Shown: in pieces, positions 25,977-37,600 of the stretch
Layout: the number at the start of each line of letters is the position of its first letter
Position numbering within the stretch: position 1 is the first letter of the stretch
NCBI RefSeq assembly: GCF_004634245.1
Contig: NZ_SJTF01000002.1
Location: 62,001-126,000, forward strand
Length of the DNA: 64,000 bases
Reading direction: 5' to 3'
DNA from: Flavobacterium foetidum
Lineage (GTDB): Bacteria; Bacteroidota; Bacteroidia; Flavobacteriales; Flavobacteriaceae
Program-made: the position numbers and the translations under genes
Notes under the pieces: generated by a model
The model's database searches: none
What the model saw: the letters and a program-made list of their open reading frames with translations, nothing else
Told to the model about the DNA's origin: nothing

Positions 25977-26543
25977 TCAAAAATCTAATTTATCTAATTG
26001 ACAAAACCAGTTGGGCTGACACTCACTAACAACACAACCGCCCTGCTTATGAGTAATCTTTTTATTTTCTTCTTTAGAAATTATATTTCCGTTTTTATCT
26101 GTTAGATTTCCTTTCTTATCGCTATAATCGCTAGTTACAGACAATCCATAAACAATCGGAATTACTTGATCATTCTTTTTACAGATAGGGCATACATTGC
26201 CTTTACTTTTATCATAAGGACAAACCGACCAGTAAGAAATTCCAATATCCTTGGTTTCATTTTCTTTCAAATTAAGAATGTAAATAGTATTCGTCGGAAA
26301 TGGTCTAGGTGAAATAAACAATCTCAAAGTATCTGTTCCTAAATTATTAAAAACAAAACTTAAATTATGGTCAACTTTTACGCTGTCAAATCTTTTTTTT
26401 GTTTTTAAAATAACAAAGGTATTCTCAGAAACACTTTTGTAGTTTTCTGTATCTTTTAAAATCAATTTACCTGTTAACTTTCCGTTTTGAGAAAAACAGA
26501 AAAAAGAAATAAAAAGAAAGCAAAAAAGTAATTTTTCTTTCAC
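25977..26543 (-). CDS. Secreted hypothetical protein
   Basis: The 188-residue protein has a signal peptide (LLFCFLFISFFCFSQ) and an exported body with several cysteines, including a CPYDKSKGNVCPICKK segment with CxxC. I do not recognise it. It begins 11 bases after the antiporter stop and is immediately followed by the VOC gene, so the three form one minus-strand unit. Cysteine spacing hints at metal or disulfide chemistry, nothing firmer. Confidence 0.7.
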   Translation of the reverse strand: MKEKLLFCFLFISFFCFSQNGKLTGKLILKDTENYKSVSENTFVILKTKKRFDSVKVDHNLSFVFNNLGTDTLRLFISPRPFPTNTIYILNLKENETKDIGISYWSVCPYDKSKGNVCPICKKNDQVIPIVYGLSVTSDYSDKKGNLTDKNGNIISKEENKKITHKQGGCVVSECQPNWFCQLDKLDF

Positions 26544-26554
26544 TCTTATACTTT

Positions 26555-28702
26555 TTATCCCTTCTTCAAAATATTTCCTAGCCCCTTACCGATCTGTTCA
26601 ATAGCTTCCAAACTTTTGGTCAGCGGTGTAGCGGTAAAATCTTCGTAGGCATCCATGGCGCTTTCTTTGCGATCATCTTGCGGATAAACCAGAATAACAT
26701 TGTTGCTGCTCAAGTTTTTTTCGAATTTCTGAGGCAATCTGTCAAAAATAGACAAATAAGAAACAGATCCCTTTCTGGATAAGTTAAAAACAACCAAATC
26801 GTTAACGGTTATTTCGTCTGAAATCGATTCAAAATTCTCCCAATCCATTACGCTTTTAAAACCTAATTTGGCATTCAGCTTCAGGTTAACAGCGATTTGC
26901 TGAATTGCCTGATGCGTATTGTATTCGGCATAAACCACAATCGGAATACTCAATTCTGTAGACAAACGGCAGATTTTCTGAAGCAGCACATGAAATCCGA
27001 TACCCCTTTCAGAAAAAGGAGGACATACAAAAACCAGTCTTTTTTCTTCGATAAAATTTTTCTGAAAATTGCAGATAAAAAGGCTTTTATCGACATTATT
27101 GATAATAGAATCGACATTTTCGCCAAAAATCTTATCCAGGAAACCTGTCTTTCTTGGCCAGCCAATAATTACAATATCCGACATAATTTCTTTTGAAGTC
27201 CTAGCAATACCACTCGCAGGATTATGATCTATTCGTGCAATAGTATTTATTTTTACTTCAGAAGCCGATCCTTGAACCACAAATTTATCAACTGCTTTCC
27301 TGTATTTAAGAATATTCTTTTCAGCCTGATCGTTGTTCGGAACAATAGTCAAAAGCGTCACCGGGTTTGAGGATTTCTTATCCTTAATCAGTAAAGCAAA
27401 ATCCAAAAGACTTGCCGTTGCAGAGGTTTTGGCAAGCGGAATAAGAATATGTTCGTCTAGAATTTGGTCTTTGCCCGCATCTTCATGAGAAACTTCTTCT
27501 TCGCAGATGGCAATTTTTTTGGCTGCCTTCTCTGTTGCAAAAGAAGCGACAATACAGGTTATCAGAATCAAGATGATGGTTCCGTTAAGAATATTCTCGT
27601 CTAAAATTTCAGCTTTAAAACCTACCAAAATAACGGCCAAAGTTGCAGCCGCATGCGCACTACTCAATCCGAAAATAAGTTGTCGTTCGGTTCGTGTATA
27701 TTTAAAAACAAGCTGTGTAAAAAATGCCGCAGTCCATTTTCCAAAAATAGCCACAACACTCAAAGTTCCAGCAACAATTAATGCTGTCGGACCGCTCAGA
27801 ATAACGCTAATATCTACTAGCATTCCGACAGAAATCAGGAAAAACGGAATAAATAGCGAATTCCCGATAAACTCGATTCGATTCATCAAAGCAGAAGAAT
27901 GCGGAATTAAAGGATTCAGCGCCAAACCAGCAACAAAGGCTCCTATTATAGGTTCTACTCCGGCAACTTCAGCAAGAAAAGCGGCAAAGAAAACCACAGA
28001 AAGCACAAAAATATAATGAGCATGTTTTTCACTTTCCAATTTCTTAAAAAACCATTTGGCAACCCGCGGAATCAGAATGAACATTATCGCTGAAAAAATA
28101 GCTAACGAAACACCCAATTTTATCCAAAAAGCCTGATTCAGATTCCCTTGACTGTTTCCCATAATCACAGCCAGAATAATTAAGACTGCAGTGTCGGTCA
28201 AAATCGTACCTCCGACAGTTATCGCTACTGACTGATTTTTAGCAATTCCTAGTTTGCTTACAATTGGATAGGCAACCAAAGTATGTGTTGCAAACATGCT
28301 CGCCGTTAAGAAACTGGCATTGAAATCGTAATTCAGAAAATAAAAACAAACTGGAAATCCGATGGATAAGGGGAAAATAAAAGTAAAAAAACCAAATAAC
28401 AAACTCTTGTTTCTATTGGCTTTAAACTCATTCATATCCAACTCTAGTCCGGCAATAAACATAATGTACAAAAGTCCGATCGTAGAAAACAAATCTACCG
28501 CATCGCTTTTTGCAAGCATATTCAGACCATGAGGCCCAATAACAACGCCCGAAATAATAAGTCCGATGATACCCGGAATATTAATTTTCTTTAATAAAAT
28601 CGGGCATAGTAAGATTATAAGCAGTATAAGAGAAAAAATAGGTACTGGTTTTGCAAGCGGAAATTTTAACTCGTGTACCAAATGTGTAAAAAATTCTATC
28701 AT
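26555..28702 (-). CDS. Cation:proton antiporter (CPA2/Kef type) with C-terminal universal-stress-like region
   Basis: The 715-residue protein has an N-terminal CPA2 exchanger domain of about 12-13 membrane helices (residues about 15-400). It includes the GLxxSGxxxGP motif (IGLIISGVVIGPHGL), the helix-break region TDTAVL and the GAFVAGLALNP segment. The C-terminal about 290 residues are soluble with two universal-stress-like halves (LIPLAKTSATASLLDFALLI and later LVFVCPPFSERGIGFHVLL, cut here to cores). It exchanges H+ for K+ or Na+ at the inner membrane and probably helps with pH or salt control. A hairpin sits at the likely start of its mRNA. Confidence 0.92.
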   Translation of the reverse strand: MIEFFTHLVHELKFPLAKPVPIFSLILLIILLCPILLKKINIPGIIGLIISGVVIGPHGLNMLAKSDAVDLFSTIGLLYIMFIAGLELDMNEFKANRNKSLLFGFFTFIFPLSIGFPVCFYFLNYDFNASFLTASMFATHTLVAYPIVSKLGIAKNQSVAITVGGTILTDTAVLIILAVIMGNSQGNLNQAFWIKLGVSLAIFSAIMFILIPRVAKWFFKKLESEKHAHYIFVLSVVFFAAFLAEVAGVEPIIGAFVAGLALNPLIPHSSALMNRIEFIGNSLFIPFFLISVGMLVDISVILSGPTALIVAGTLSVVAIFGKWTAAFFTQLVFKYTRTERQLIFGLSSAHAAATLAVILVGFKAEILDENILNGTIILILITCIVASFATEKAAKKIAICEEEVSHEDAGKDQILDEHILIPLAKTSATASLLDFALLIKDKKSSNPVTLLTIVPNNDQAEKNILKYRKAVDKFVVQGSASEVKINTIARIDHNPASGIARTSKEIMSDIVIIGWPRKTGFLDKIFGENVDSIINNVDKSLFICNFQKNFIEEKRLVFVCPPFSERGIGFHVLLQKICRLSTELSIPIVVYAEYNTHQAIQQIAVNLKLNAKLGFKSVMDWENFESISDEITVNDLVVFNLSRKGSVSYLSIFDRLPQKFEKNLSSNNVILVYPQDDRKESAMDAYEDFTATPLTKSLEAIEQIGKGLGNILKKG

Positions 28703-28782
28703 ATTGTAACTTTATCTTCTTGTGGTATTTGTCATAGAAAGACTTTTCGGCTTTTGATAAAATCACAGAAGTATTAATAAAA

Positions 28783-28820
28783 GAAATGAGCTATACCTCG
28801 TTCATTTCATCACAAAAATA
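28783..28820 (-). promoter_or_regulatory. Antiporter promoter -7 box and 5' leader hairpin
   Basis: On the minus strand, TATTTTTG at 28820-28813 matches the -7 consensus. Right after it GAAATGA (28808-28802) pairs with TCATTTC (28789-28783), so the mRNA would begin with a hairpin and a leader of about 100 bases before the ATG at 28702. This could stabilise the message or control initiation. No clear -33 element was seen. Confidence 0.4.
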
Positions 28821-28962
28821 CCTAAAAAACATAAATTAATTAGAAAATCTGCATATTAAGCAATTAATTTTAATTCGTTGTCGAATTATTAAAATTTAAT
28901 ATTTATTTTAACAAATATGCAAAGTTATTAATTCAAACTACCCATTCATTGCATTATTCAAT

Positions 28963-28970
28963 TATCTTTG
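28963..28970 (+). promoter_or_regulatory. Bacteroidota -7 box of sdaA
   Basis: TATCTTTG matches TAnnTTTG exactly and lies 19 bases before the sdaA ATG, in the divergent gap to the antiporter operon. No -33 TTG is at the usual distance. Confidence 0.5.
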
Positions 28971-28989
28971 TATTAGTAAAACTTGCACA

Positions 28990-30417
28990 ATGGAAGAATG
29001 TATTTCAGTTTTTGATATGCTTAAAATTGGCGTTGGCCCCTCGAGTTCACACACTTTGGGCCCGTGGAGAGCTGCAGAACGCTTTTTGGAAGAACTCAGA
29101 AACGAGTCGATTTTAGACCAGATTAACCGTGTCAAAGTCGATTTGTATGGCTCTCTTTCGCTTACAGGAAAAGGGCACGCAACAGATTTGGCAGTCATGT
29201 TAGGACTGAGCGGACAAGATCCTGAATACATTCCAGTAGAAGATATTGCCGGTATCATCAAAAAAATTGAAACCAAAAATGAAATTGTTTTAGGAAACCA
29301 ATTTCCAATTCCGTTTTATTTCCTTCAAGATATTGTTTTCAACAAAGACTTTCTTCCGTTTCATGCCAATGGATTAAAATTTACGGCTTACAAAAATGAC
29401 GATTCCGAATACGAATCGACTTTTTATTCTATTGGAGGCGGATTTGTTGTAAAGGAAGAACGCGAAAATGCGATAAAAAAAACAGCTATAAAATGCGCTT
29501 TTCCGTTTATGATCAATAATGCAGACGATTTACTGAAATTCACCATTCAGGAGAACAAAAAAATCTCTGAAATTGTTTACGAAAACGAAAAATCTATGCG
29601 TACAGAATCCGAAATAGATTCTGAGTTAATGCGCATCTGGAATACCATGCTCGAATGCATGTACATTGGTTGCCATTCAGAAGGCATTCTTCCTGGAGGA
29701 CTAAATGTGCGACGCAGGGCATTTGATATGCATCAAAACCTAATTGGTCTTTCCAATTACAACGACCCGCAAAGCTGGCTGGAAGAAATACGTAAAACAG
29801 AAGTCAAATTTCGACAGATATTAAAATGGGTAAGTTGTTTTGCACTTGCTGTAAACGAGGTAAATGCTTCTTTGGGAAGAGTTGTTACGGCTCCAACCAA
29901 CGGAAGCTCGGGTGTGATTCCAGCTGTTTTGATGTATTATATGGTTATTGAAAATCATAATGCCGGCCCTAAAGAAATCAAACAGTTTTTGATGGTTGCC
30001 GGAGAAATCGGAAGCCTTTTCAAACAAGGCTCGACCATTTCTGCAGCAATGGGAGGTTGTCAGGCTGAAATCGGTGTCTCGTCTTCAATGGCGGCCGCAG
30101 CGCTCTGCGAATTGATGGGCGGTACTCCAGCCCAAGTCTTAATGGCAGCAGAAATTGCCATGGAACATCATTTAGGTTTGACTTGTGACCCAATTGGTGG
30201 TTTGGTTCAGATTCCGTGTATTGAAAGAAATACAATGGGAGCCATCAAGGCTATCAATGCTGCCGAACTGGCTTTGGAAACCGATTCTAAAAATGCAAAA
30301 GTGCCTTTGGACAAAGTTATAAACACCATGTGGGAAACTGCCAAAGACATGAATTCTAAATACAAGGAAACTTCAGAAGGCGGACTAGCAGTGGCTGTAA
30401 ATATGGCCGATTGCTAG
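28990..30417 (+). CDS. sdaA: L-serine ammonia-lyase (iron-sulfur dehydratase)
   Basis: The 475-residue enzyme deaminates L-serine to pyruvate and ammonia using a [4Fe-4S] cluster. It is the fused one-chain form: N-terminal beta domain beginning [20 protein letters not shown], and C-terminal alpha domain with [19 protein letters not shown] (here shortened), [18 protein letters not shown] and [18 protein letters not shown]. The cysteines in GGCQAE, LTCDP and QIPCIE are in the expected places for cluster ligands. Length is normal. It supplies pyruvate from serine; the neighbour panB uses another pyruvate-family precursor but no operon is evident. Confidence 0.96.
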   Translation: MEECISVFDMLKIGVGPSSSHTLGPWRAAERFLEELRNESILDQINRVKVDLYGSLSLTGKGHATDLAVMLGLSGQDPEYIPVEDIAGIIKKIETKNEIVLGNQFPIPFYFLQDIVFNKDFLPFHANGLKFTAYKNDDSEYESTFYSIGGGFVVKEERENAIKKTAIKCAFPFMINNADDLLKFTIQENKKISEIVYENEKSMRTESEIDSELMRIWNTMLECMYIGCHSEGILPGGLNVRRRAFDMHQNLIGLSNYNDPQSWLEEIRKTEVKFRQILKWVSCFALAVNEVNASLGRVVTAPTNGSSGVIPAVLMYYMVIENHNAGPKEIKQFLMVAGEIGSLFKQGSTISAAMGGCQAEIGVSSSMAAAALCELMGGTPAQVLMAAEIAMEHHLGLTCDPIGGLVQIPCIERNTMGAIKAINAAELALETDSKNAKVPLDKVINTMWETAKDMNSKYKETSEGGLAVAVNMADC

Positions 30418-30544
30418 TTTACATTTCATTTATTTGTATCTCTGATTTACAATTTGTTATCAAAACAAAACCGAAATAATGTTCTATTGCTGATTCTGCT
30501 TTTACAATTATTCAATACTTTTACATTCACAAAAAAACAATACA

Positions 30545-31363
30545 ATGTCAGTAGCAAAAAAAGATTACAAAAGAATCACAACAAAATCGTTAATCGAAAT
30601 GAAAAGCAACGGAGAAAAAATCTCCATGCTGACTGCTTATGATTATACAATGGCAAAAATTGTTGACACAGCAGGTGTCGACGTAATTTTAGTTGGTGAT
30701 TCGGCTTCGAATGTGATGGCTGGGCACGAAACGACACTTCCTATTACTTTAGATCAAATGATATATCACGCTTCTTCTGTAGTTCGTGCTATTGAGCGCG
30801 CTTTGGTCGTCGTAGATCTTCCTTTCGGAAGTTATCAGTCTGACCCTAAAGAAGCTTTGCGTTCTGCTATCAGAATCATGAAAGAAAGTGGTGCACATGC
30901 TGTAAAACTTGAAGGCGGTAAAGAAATTAAGGAATCCATCAAAAAAATATTAAATGCTGGTATTCCCGTAATGGGACACTTAGGTTTAACACCACAGTCA
31001 ATCTATAAATTCGGAACCTACAGCGTACGCGCTAAAGAGGACGAAGAAGCAGAGAAACTTATAGAAGATGCTAAAATGCTAGAGAAAATCGGGTGTTTTG
31101 CGGTTGTTCTAGAAAAAATCCCTGCAGATCTAGCCAGACAAGTCGCTCAAAGCATTTCTATTCCGGTAATCGGAATTGGTGCAGGAGGTGGCGTCGACGG
31201 TCAAGTTCTGGTTATTCATGACATGCTGGGAATGAACAACGAATTTAGTCCGCGCTTTCTTCGCCGTTATCTTAATTTATACGAAGAAATGACCAAAGCC
31301 ATCGGTCAATATGCCGCTGACGTAAAATCGAGCGATTTCCCAAATGAAAAAGAACAGTATTAA
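30545..31363 (+). CDS. panB: 3-methyl-2-oxobutanoate hydroxymethyltransferase
   Basis: The 272-residue enzyme performs the first committed step of pantothenate synthesis, transferring a hydroxymethyl group from methylene-tetrahydrofolate to 2-oxoisovalerate. Family signatures are [38 protein letters not shown] (core [15 protein letters not shown]), [17 protein letters not shown] and [14 protein letters not shown]. Metal ligands D in VGDS and E in KLEGG are present. Length is standard. Other pan genes are not nearby. Confidence 0.97.
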   Translation: MSVAKKDYKRITTKSLIEMKSNGEKISMLTAYDYTMAKIVDTAGVDVILVGDSASNVMAGHETTLPITLDQMIYHASSVVRAIERALVVVDLPFGSYQSDPKEALRSAIRIMKESGAHAVKLEGGKEIKESIKKILNAGIPVMGHLGLTPQSIYKFGTYSVRAKEDEEAEKLIEDAKMLEKIGCFAVVLEKIPADLARQVAQSISIPVIGIGAGGGVDGQVLVIHDMLGMNNEFSPRFLRRYLNLYEEMTKAIGQYAADVKSSDFPNEKEQY

Positions 31364-31461
31364 TTTTTTGAGATGCTAAGGTTCTAAGGTTCTTAGATGC
31401 TAAGTTTTTTTAGCCACAAATTTAAAGTTACATAGCTTCAAAGATTTTCAAAAAACTCAAT

Positions 31462-31485
31462 AGCCTCCAGCTTTAGCTGGAGGCT
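31462..31485. terminator. Perfect stem-loop, likely bidirectional terminator/repeat
   Basis: AGCCTCCAGCT-TT-AGCTGGAGGCT is a perfect 11-base-pair stem with a two-base loop, followed by CATTTTT. It lies between panB and the RluA-type gene. Its GC content stands out from the flanks. Just before it (about 31370-31405) are CTAAG-rich fragments of family B. Confidence 0.6.
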
Positions 31486-31534
31486 CATTTTTAAGCTTTA
31501 GCCAAACTTTTCGCCATTTAAATTTTACACCAAA

Positions 31535-32224
31535 ATGAAAATTCTTTCCGATAAAAATAATCTCCAAATTCTTCATGAAGACAATCACATTATTGTGGTC
31601 AACAAACGTGTTGGCGATATTGTTCAAGGTGATAAAACAGGAGACAAACCACTTTCTGATGTCGTGAGAGAATATATCAAAGAAAAATACAGCAAACCAG
31701 GAGATGTTTTTCTGGGCGTCATTCACCGTCTGGACAGACCAACAACCGGAATTGTCGTTTTTGCAAGAACCAGCAAGGCCTTATCGCGAATGAATGAAAT
31801 GTTCAGCAATCGCGAAACCAAAAAGACTTATTGGGCGGTAGTTAAAAACAAACCAAAAGAAGCCAAGGCAGAATTGGTTCATTTTTTAAAACGAAATGAA
31901 AAAAACAACACTTCAAAAGCCCATTTAAAAGAAGTGCCAGACAGCAAAAAAGCAAGTTTAGATTATACGATCATCAAAGAACTGCAGCATTATACTGCAT
32001 TAGAAATAAATCTTCATACCGGGCGCCATCATCAGATTCGCGCTCAGCTGGCTGCAATCGGATCTCCTATAAAGGGGGACTTAAAATATGGAGCAGACCG
32101 AAGCAATCCTGACGGAGGCATTCATCTTCATGCCCGAAAACTGGTTTTTACGCATCCCGTTTCTAAGGAAAACATTGTTATACAGGCACCTGTACCCGAC
32201 GACCCTGTATGGAACGCCCTGTGA
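31535..32224 (+). CDS. RluA-family pseudouridine synthase
   Basis: The 229-residue enzyme isomerises specific uridines in rRNA or tRNA to pseudouridine. The catalytic aspartate is D67 in HRLDRPTTGIVVFA, preceded by the LHEDNHIIVVNKRVGDIVQG start and followed by the GRHHQIRAQLAAIG motif near residue 170. There is no N-terminal S4 domain, as in the shorter RluA/RluC-like members. The target site cannot be assigned. Confidence 0.92.
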   Translation: MKILSDKNNLQILHEDNHIIVVNKRVGDIVQGDKTGDKPLSDVVREYIKEKYSKPGDVFLGVIHRLDRPTTGIVVFARTSKALSRMNEMFSNRETKKTYWAVVKNKPKEAKAELVHFLKRNEKNNTSKAHLKEVPDSKKASLDYTIIKELQHYTALEINLHTGRHHQIRAQLAAIGSPIKGDLKYGADRSNPDGGIHLHARKLVFTHPVSKENIVIQAPVPDDPVWNAL

Positions 32225-32300
32225 TTTTTATGATTAAATTGACAAATTATTGAATTTTATCGATTAACTTGCATAGTCAAAAAAACAAGCTGATTAGAAA

Positions 32301-33629
32301 ATGGACTATAAAAGCGACATCGGATACCGAAAGGAAACCCTTAAAAAGTTATTGTACACGATTCAGAAAAGCGAGGATTTAATTATAAAAGCTTTGTACG
32401 ATGATTTTAAGAAACCAGAGTTTGAGTCTGTTGTAACGGAGACCAGTTATGTAATTTCAGATTTAAAAAATACGATAAAAAACATCCATAAATGGGCAAA
32501 ACCCAAACGTGTTTTTCCATCGCTACTCAATTTTCCATCATCAGATTATCTTTATAAAGAGCCGTACGGGAATGTTCTGATTATTGCGCCTTGGAATTAT
32601 CCTTTCCAACTGGCTCTATGTCCTTTAATTGCCGCAGTCGCAGCGGGAAACAAAGTCACATTAAAACCATCAGAACTCACGCCTCATACTTCTGCTGTTA
32701 TTGCTAAAATTATAGAAAAAACTTTTCACATAAATCATGTTGAAGTTTTTGAAGGAGGCGTCGAAGTATCCAATAAATTACTTGAAAAGCGCTGGGATTA
32801 TATTTTCTTTACCGGAAGTCCCGCTATTGGAAAAATTGTCGCAAAAGCAGCCGCAGAGCATCTCACACCCGTTACCTTAGAACTTGGAGGGAAAAATCCT
32901 TGTATTGTCGATGAGACAGCCGATTTAAAGCTGGCCGCAAAAAGAATCGTGTGGGGGAAATTTATAAATGCCGGACAAACCTGCATTGCTCCAGATTATA
33001 TTCTGGTTCAAAAAAATATGAAAGTAAATTTCATCACCTACCTTATCGAGGAAATCATAGAAGCTTATGGCAAAAAAATCGAGAAATCGCCAGATTTTGC
33101 TCGTATTATAAATACAAAAAACTGGTTCCGCCTTACCAATATGATTCAGAATGAGAATATCTTATTTGGAGGAGAAAGCGATGCCAACAAGCTATACATC
33201 GCTCCTACTCTTTTGGAAGAGCCTAATTTAGACAGCCCAGCGATGAAAGAAGAAATATTTGGCCCTATTCTTCCTATTCTGACTTACGAAAACGAAAACG
33301 ACATCGAAAAAGTGGTGAGCCGTTATGAGAAACCTCTTGCATTTTATATTTTCAGCGAAAATAAATCATTTACAAAAAAATTAATTTCCGACTACTCATT
33401 TGGCGGAGGCTGCGTCAACGATACTGTAATACATTTTTCGAACAAGAGGCTTCCGTTTGGAGGTGTAGGACACAGCGGAATGGGCGCATACCACGGCAAA
33501 CATAGCTTTGACACTTTTTCGCATCATAAAGCGATAGTCAAAAAAGCCAACTGGCTTGATCTTCCAATGCGTTACGCTCCGTACAAAGACAAACTTGTTT
33601 CTGTAAAAAAAATCCTCGACTGGCTGTAA
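32301..33629 (+). CDS. Aldehyde dehydrogenase (class 3-like, short form)
   Basis: The 442-residue NAD(P)-dependent enzyme oxidises aldehydes to acids. The catalytic cysteine is C228 in NAGQTCIAPDY and the general base is E194 in LELGGKNP. The substrate/cofactor segments PWNYPFQLALCPLIAAVAAGN (core PWNYPFQLALCPL), FTGSPAIGKIV and LPFGGVGHSGMGAYHGKHSF (core GGVGHSGMGAYHG) are typical of fatty-aldehyde dehydrogenases of the ALDH3 branch, which are about 440-460 residues. Likely substrates are medium- or long-chain aldehydes. Confidence 0.94.
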   Translation: MDYKSDIGYRKETLKKLLYTIQKSEDLIIKALYDDFKKPEFESVVTETSYVISDLKNTIKNIHKWAKPKRVFPSLLNFPSSDYLYKEPYGNVLIIAPWNYPFQLALCPLIAAVAAGNKVTLKPSELTPHTSAVIAKIIEKTFHINHVEVFEGGVEVSNKLLEKRWDYIFFTGSPAIGKIVAKAAAEHLTPVTLELGGKNPCIVDETADLKLAAKRIVWGKFINAGQTCIAPDYILVQKNMKVNFITYLIEEIIEAYGKKIEKSPDFARIINTKNWFRLTNMIQNENILFGGESDANKLYIAPTLLEEPNLDSPAMKEEIFGPILPILTYENENDIEKVVSRYEKPLAFYIFSENKSFTKKLISDYSFGGGCVNDTVIHFSNKRLPFGGVGHSGMGAYHGKHSFDTFSHHKAIVKKANWLDLPMRYAPYKDKLVSVKKILDWL

Positions 33630-33749
33630 ATCAGCGTAAAACAATTTCGCAATGTTTTGTAGATTTCGATAAAGAATTGATTAAAAATATTATATTTACG
33701 TCAAGTTTATCAATTAAAACACTGTTTATAAAACAATTTTACGTTACCA

Positions 33750-34550
33750 ATGAAATCTACACTTTCTCGAATTGAGGACATTAAAAGAAATGGCTATTCT
33801 CTAGATTTTTCAACTGTTTTTACTCACGCATTTGAAAATTACAAAAAAATAGCTCTTTACTCTGGACTTATTATTTTAGTATTCTCCATATTTTTTGGTA
33901 TGGCCGTAATGGCAGGACTTGCAACGTATCTAGGAGTAGAAAACATCTCTAAAGATTTTATTGAAAAATTTGACCCGCAGAACCTTACATATGTAGAACT
34001 GATTTTTTCAACAGCAGCTGTCTCTTTTATAACAGCATTGGCAGCTCCTTTTGGCGCAGGATTTCTTAAAATGGCAGATTCTGCCGATCAGGATATCTCG
34101 TTTAACGTTTCTACCATCTTCACTTACTATAAAGCTCCTTATTTTCCACAAATTTTTATTGCGGCTTTTCTTCCGACTCTGATAGGAACTTCAATCGCTA
34201 ATTTTTTAGACAGTATTGGTGTGCTTTTGGTTGGCAACCTGATTTCGTTTATCATATCTTATTTCATGTTTCTAACAATTCCGCTAATCGTATTTGGTAA
34301 TCTGAGAGCTATAGATGCGATAAAAGGGAGTATTGCAATAGTAACCAAAGATCCTATCATCATATTCGCTTTTTTCATTGTAGGCTTTTTTGGTTCTATG
34401 GTAGGTTTTTTTGGATGTTGCATCGGAATAATTTTTACTGCAGTTTTTAATACGTCGGTAACATACGCAGTTTATTTTGCAATTTTTGAAGTCGAAAACA
34501 CAAAAAAAGATCCTATCGATTCTATTGGCGAATCTGATTATAAATATTGA
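33750..34550 (+). CDS. Integral membrane protein, about six helices
   Basis: The 266-residue protein has a basic N-terminus and about six hydrophobic segments (about residues 32-57, 85-108, 131-148, 152-175, 205-228, 230-250). The short stretch SLDFSTVFTHAFENYKKI before the first helix resembles the glycerophosphodiesterase-linked membrane-domain family found in Bacteroidota. No catalytic residues are evident. It stands 82 bases upstream of the hybrid kinase. Confidence 0.7.
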   Translation: MKSTLSRIEDIKRNGYSLDFSTVFTHAFENYKKIALYSGLIILVFSIFFGMAVMAGLATYLGVENISKDFIEKFDPQNLTYVELIFSTAAVSFITALAAPFGAGFLKMADSADQDISFNVSTIFTYYKAPYFPQIFIAAFLPTLIGTSIANFLDSIGVLLVGNLISFIISYFMFLTIPLIVFGNLRAIDAIKGSIAIVTKDPIIIFAFFIVGFFGSMVGFFGCCIGIIFTAVFNTSVTYAVYFAIFEVENTKKDPIDSIGESDYKY

Positions 34551-34632
34551 AAAATCTAGTTACGGAAGACTGACCACCTTTTTCTAGATAGCTCGACAAT
34601 GCTATTAAACAAACCAAAAATACCACGATTCT

Positions 34633-37600
34633 ATGGTCGCATACTATAGTTTAATTACTTTATTGGTTTCAGGAACTGCCGATTTAGGCGGTGGCCTAAA
34701 ATCAATTATGACAAACTGGTATGCATTCAATTCAGACATTATTTTTTACAATAATCCTAAACTGATCTTTTTAGGATTATCACTCTTTGGCTTTCTGTCA
34801 TTATTGATTTATCAGTTTTTCAGGATAAAGGCAAAGATTGGCAACTTCATAGAAAAAAACAAGGAAGAAGAAACGATAACTAGAGAATACCAGCTTTACG
34901 CTTTATTCTTTGGAATTGCTGTAATCGTAATTGAAATCATTAACGAAATATTTAAAATTAGGCCAAAAAGCTTGTTGGTTTTAAATGTCTCAATTGGGAT
35001 TTCGGTTCTTGTCATTTATGCCATAACCGACAGGATACAATGGCTGCGAGAACAAATTCGGCAGATTTTTATTTTTTGCTTTTTCATTTACATGGGTTAT
35101 GTGGCCTGCAACATCATTTTTCTTCCCAAGGATGTTGTTCCGATAATTGTTTTCCTGATATCGTTTTTCTTTTCGTACAGTGTCTTAAAACCCATACAGA
35201 TTTACTGGTTGTTTGTGGCCCTTGTTTTTACTTTTCTGCTGGTAATGGTCTCATTTCAGCTAATCCCTATAAAATCATCTGTTTTATTGATAAATTTCTG
35301 CATTCTTATTTTCATAATCAATCAGGTAAAATATGCGGTACTTCAGAACAACAAAGACAATTTCAGATTTGCCAGCGAAATTGTCCACAAAGGAAATTCA
35401 CTAACCATCGCATCTAACCAAAAAGGCGAAATTTTATTCTGTAGTGAGACCATTACTTCCATTTTAGGATATCAGCCTGAAGAAGTGCTTGGCTTGAAAT
35501 TCTGGAAACTGACGCAAGAATCGGACTCCACAGAAAAATTAAATCCGATAAACGCCGAAGAGAACAAGCTTTACATAAAAAAATTAAAAGCAGAAAACGG
35601 CGAATACAAATACATTCAGTGGAAAGACAAGAAATTTTCTGACGACTTGATTATCAGCATCGGACAAGATGTTACAGAACAGATTATTGTGCAAGACCAA
35701 TACAAAAATCTTATACAGACCGCGACAGATATTATTTTTGAAATTGATGCCGACGGTTATTTTACTTTTATAAATGAGTTTGCCTATTCTATTCTGGGAT
35801 ATTCAGAAAATGAAATCATAAAGCAGCATTATTCTAATTTCATTCACGAAAGTTATCTAACGAATGCTGTTCATTTTTACGAAAATTTACAACTGAACGA
35901 AAACAATTTTCCGGTAATCGAAATTCCCGTTCTACGAAAAGATGGAGGCGAAATCTGGATTTCACAAAAAATCATTGTCCGTAAAAATGATTTAGGGCAA
36001 ACACTGGGCTATTCTGGAATTGCGCGGGATATTACCGAAATAAAAAATATAGAAAACGAGAAAAAAAGACGTCTTAAAAAAATAGAAGCGTACAATAACT
36101 CAACCAAAAAACTTTCTACAACCGATTTCAGCCAATACGATAACCTAAATACGGTAATAGACCTTATTATTGAAGAAGCTTCAAATGTTAGCGCTTCCAA
36201 TCGGGTAAGTTTCTGGAAATACAACAAAGACGTCATAACTTGCAAAAACCTGTTTAGCCTTGACAATCAGAATATTTCAGACAAAAACATCTTAAACAAA
36301 GAATCTTATCCTATTTATTTTGAAACTTTAAACAATAAGGCGATTATTAACGCTCCGGACGTTTTCAATAAACTAGAAACCTCCGAATTTGAGATATTAT
36401 ATTTTACCAAAAACAACATTAAATCAATGCTTGACGTTCCTATTTTCTTGAATGGGCAACTGGCCGGCGTGGTTTGTTTTGAAAGCACCGAACAAAAAAG
36501 AGAATGGGACAATGAAGATATTAATTATGCCCGAACCATCTCAGATGTAATATCGCTTGCCATTTCGTCTCAAATGCGTTTAGAAGCCGAAAGAAGACTG
36601 GAGTTCAAAAGCCAGCTCTTGTATGCGCTTTCGCTTTGTACCGAGAAATTTCTTTTGAGCAAAAGCACACAACAGATGTTTCAGGAAACCTATGACCTTA
36701 TCGGAAAAGCAGCCAAAGTAGATCATATGTATTATTACGAAAGAGATTTCCTGACTGATACTGTAAGCCAAAAATACAAATGGTCTAGAGAAGGTGTAAG
36801 ACATCAGATTACGCCTTTAAGACACATGACGCCAGAGAACCTGAAGGAAATTTACGAATCGGCACAAAACAAAAAAATCCTTAACACATTTACAAGAAAA
36901 CTTAAAGACGGCTTTTTTAAGCAGCTTTTAATAGATAACGAAATCAAATCAATCCTTATTCTGCCGCTTTACATCAATGATGTTTTTATGGGATTTATTG
37001 GTTTTGATGATTGCTTTAAGGAACGAAAATGGTCTGAAGAAGAAATCTATATCTTTCAGGTTTTGGCCAATAACATTTCATCGGCCTTAGAGAGAAATCG
37101 GAACGAGAATAAAATTATTGAAAGCGAAGAAAAATTCAAACTTATTGCGAACAATATTCCAGGAACGGTCTATTTGTCTAAGTTTGACGCTTTTTCGACT
37201 AAAATTTTCCTTAATGATGAAGTTCTAAACCTAACTGGCTATTCAAAATCTGAATTTATCGAAAATAATTTGTCCTTTCTTTCGTTGATTCATCATGATG
37301 ATAAAGATGAAGTAATCAACAATCAAATCGATAACCTCCAGAAAGGAATTCCGTTGCATAATGTTTATAGAATTAAACGAAAAACAGGCGAATACATCTG
37401 GGTGGAAGAGTTTGGTGATGTGATCAAAAAAGAAGACGAAATTGAATTTGTAGGCGGAATTTACTTTGACATCACCAATAAAAAAGAAATTGAAGACGCC
37501 ATAAAAGCTAAACAGCTCGCCGAAGCCGCAAACAAATCAAAATCGGACTTCTTGGCAAAGATGTCTCACGAAATCAGAACCCCGCTCAATGGAATCATCG

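Noticed and set aside
27507..28016. 169-codon plus-strand frame
   Set aside because: It is antisense to the antiporter gene and has the biased composition of a shadow frame.
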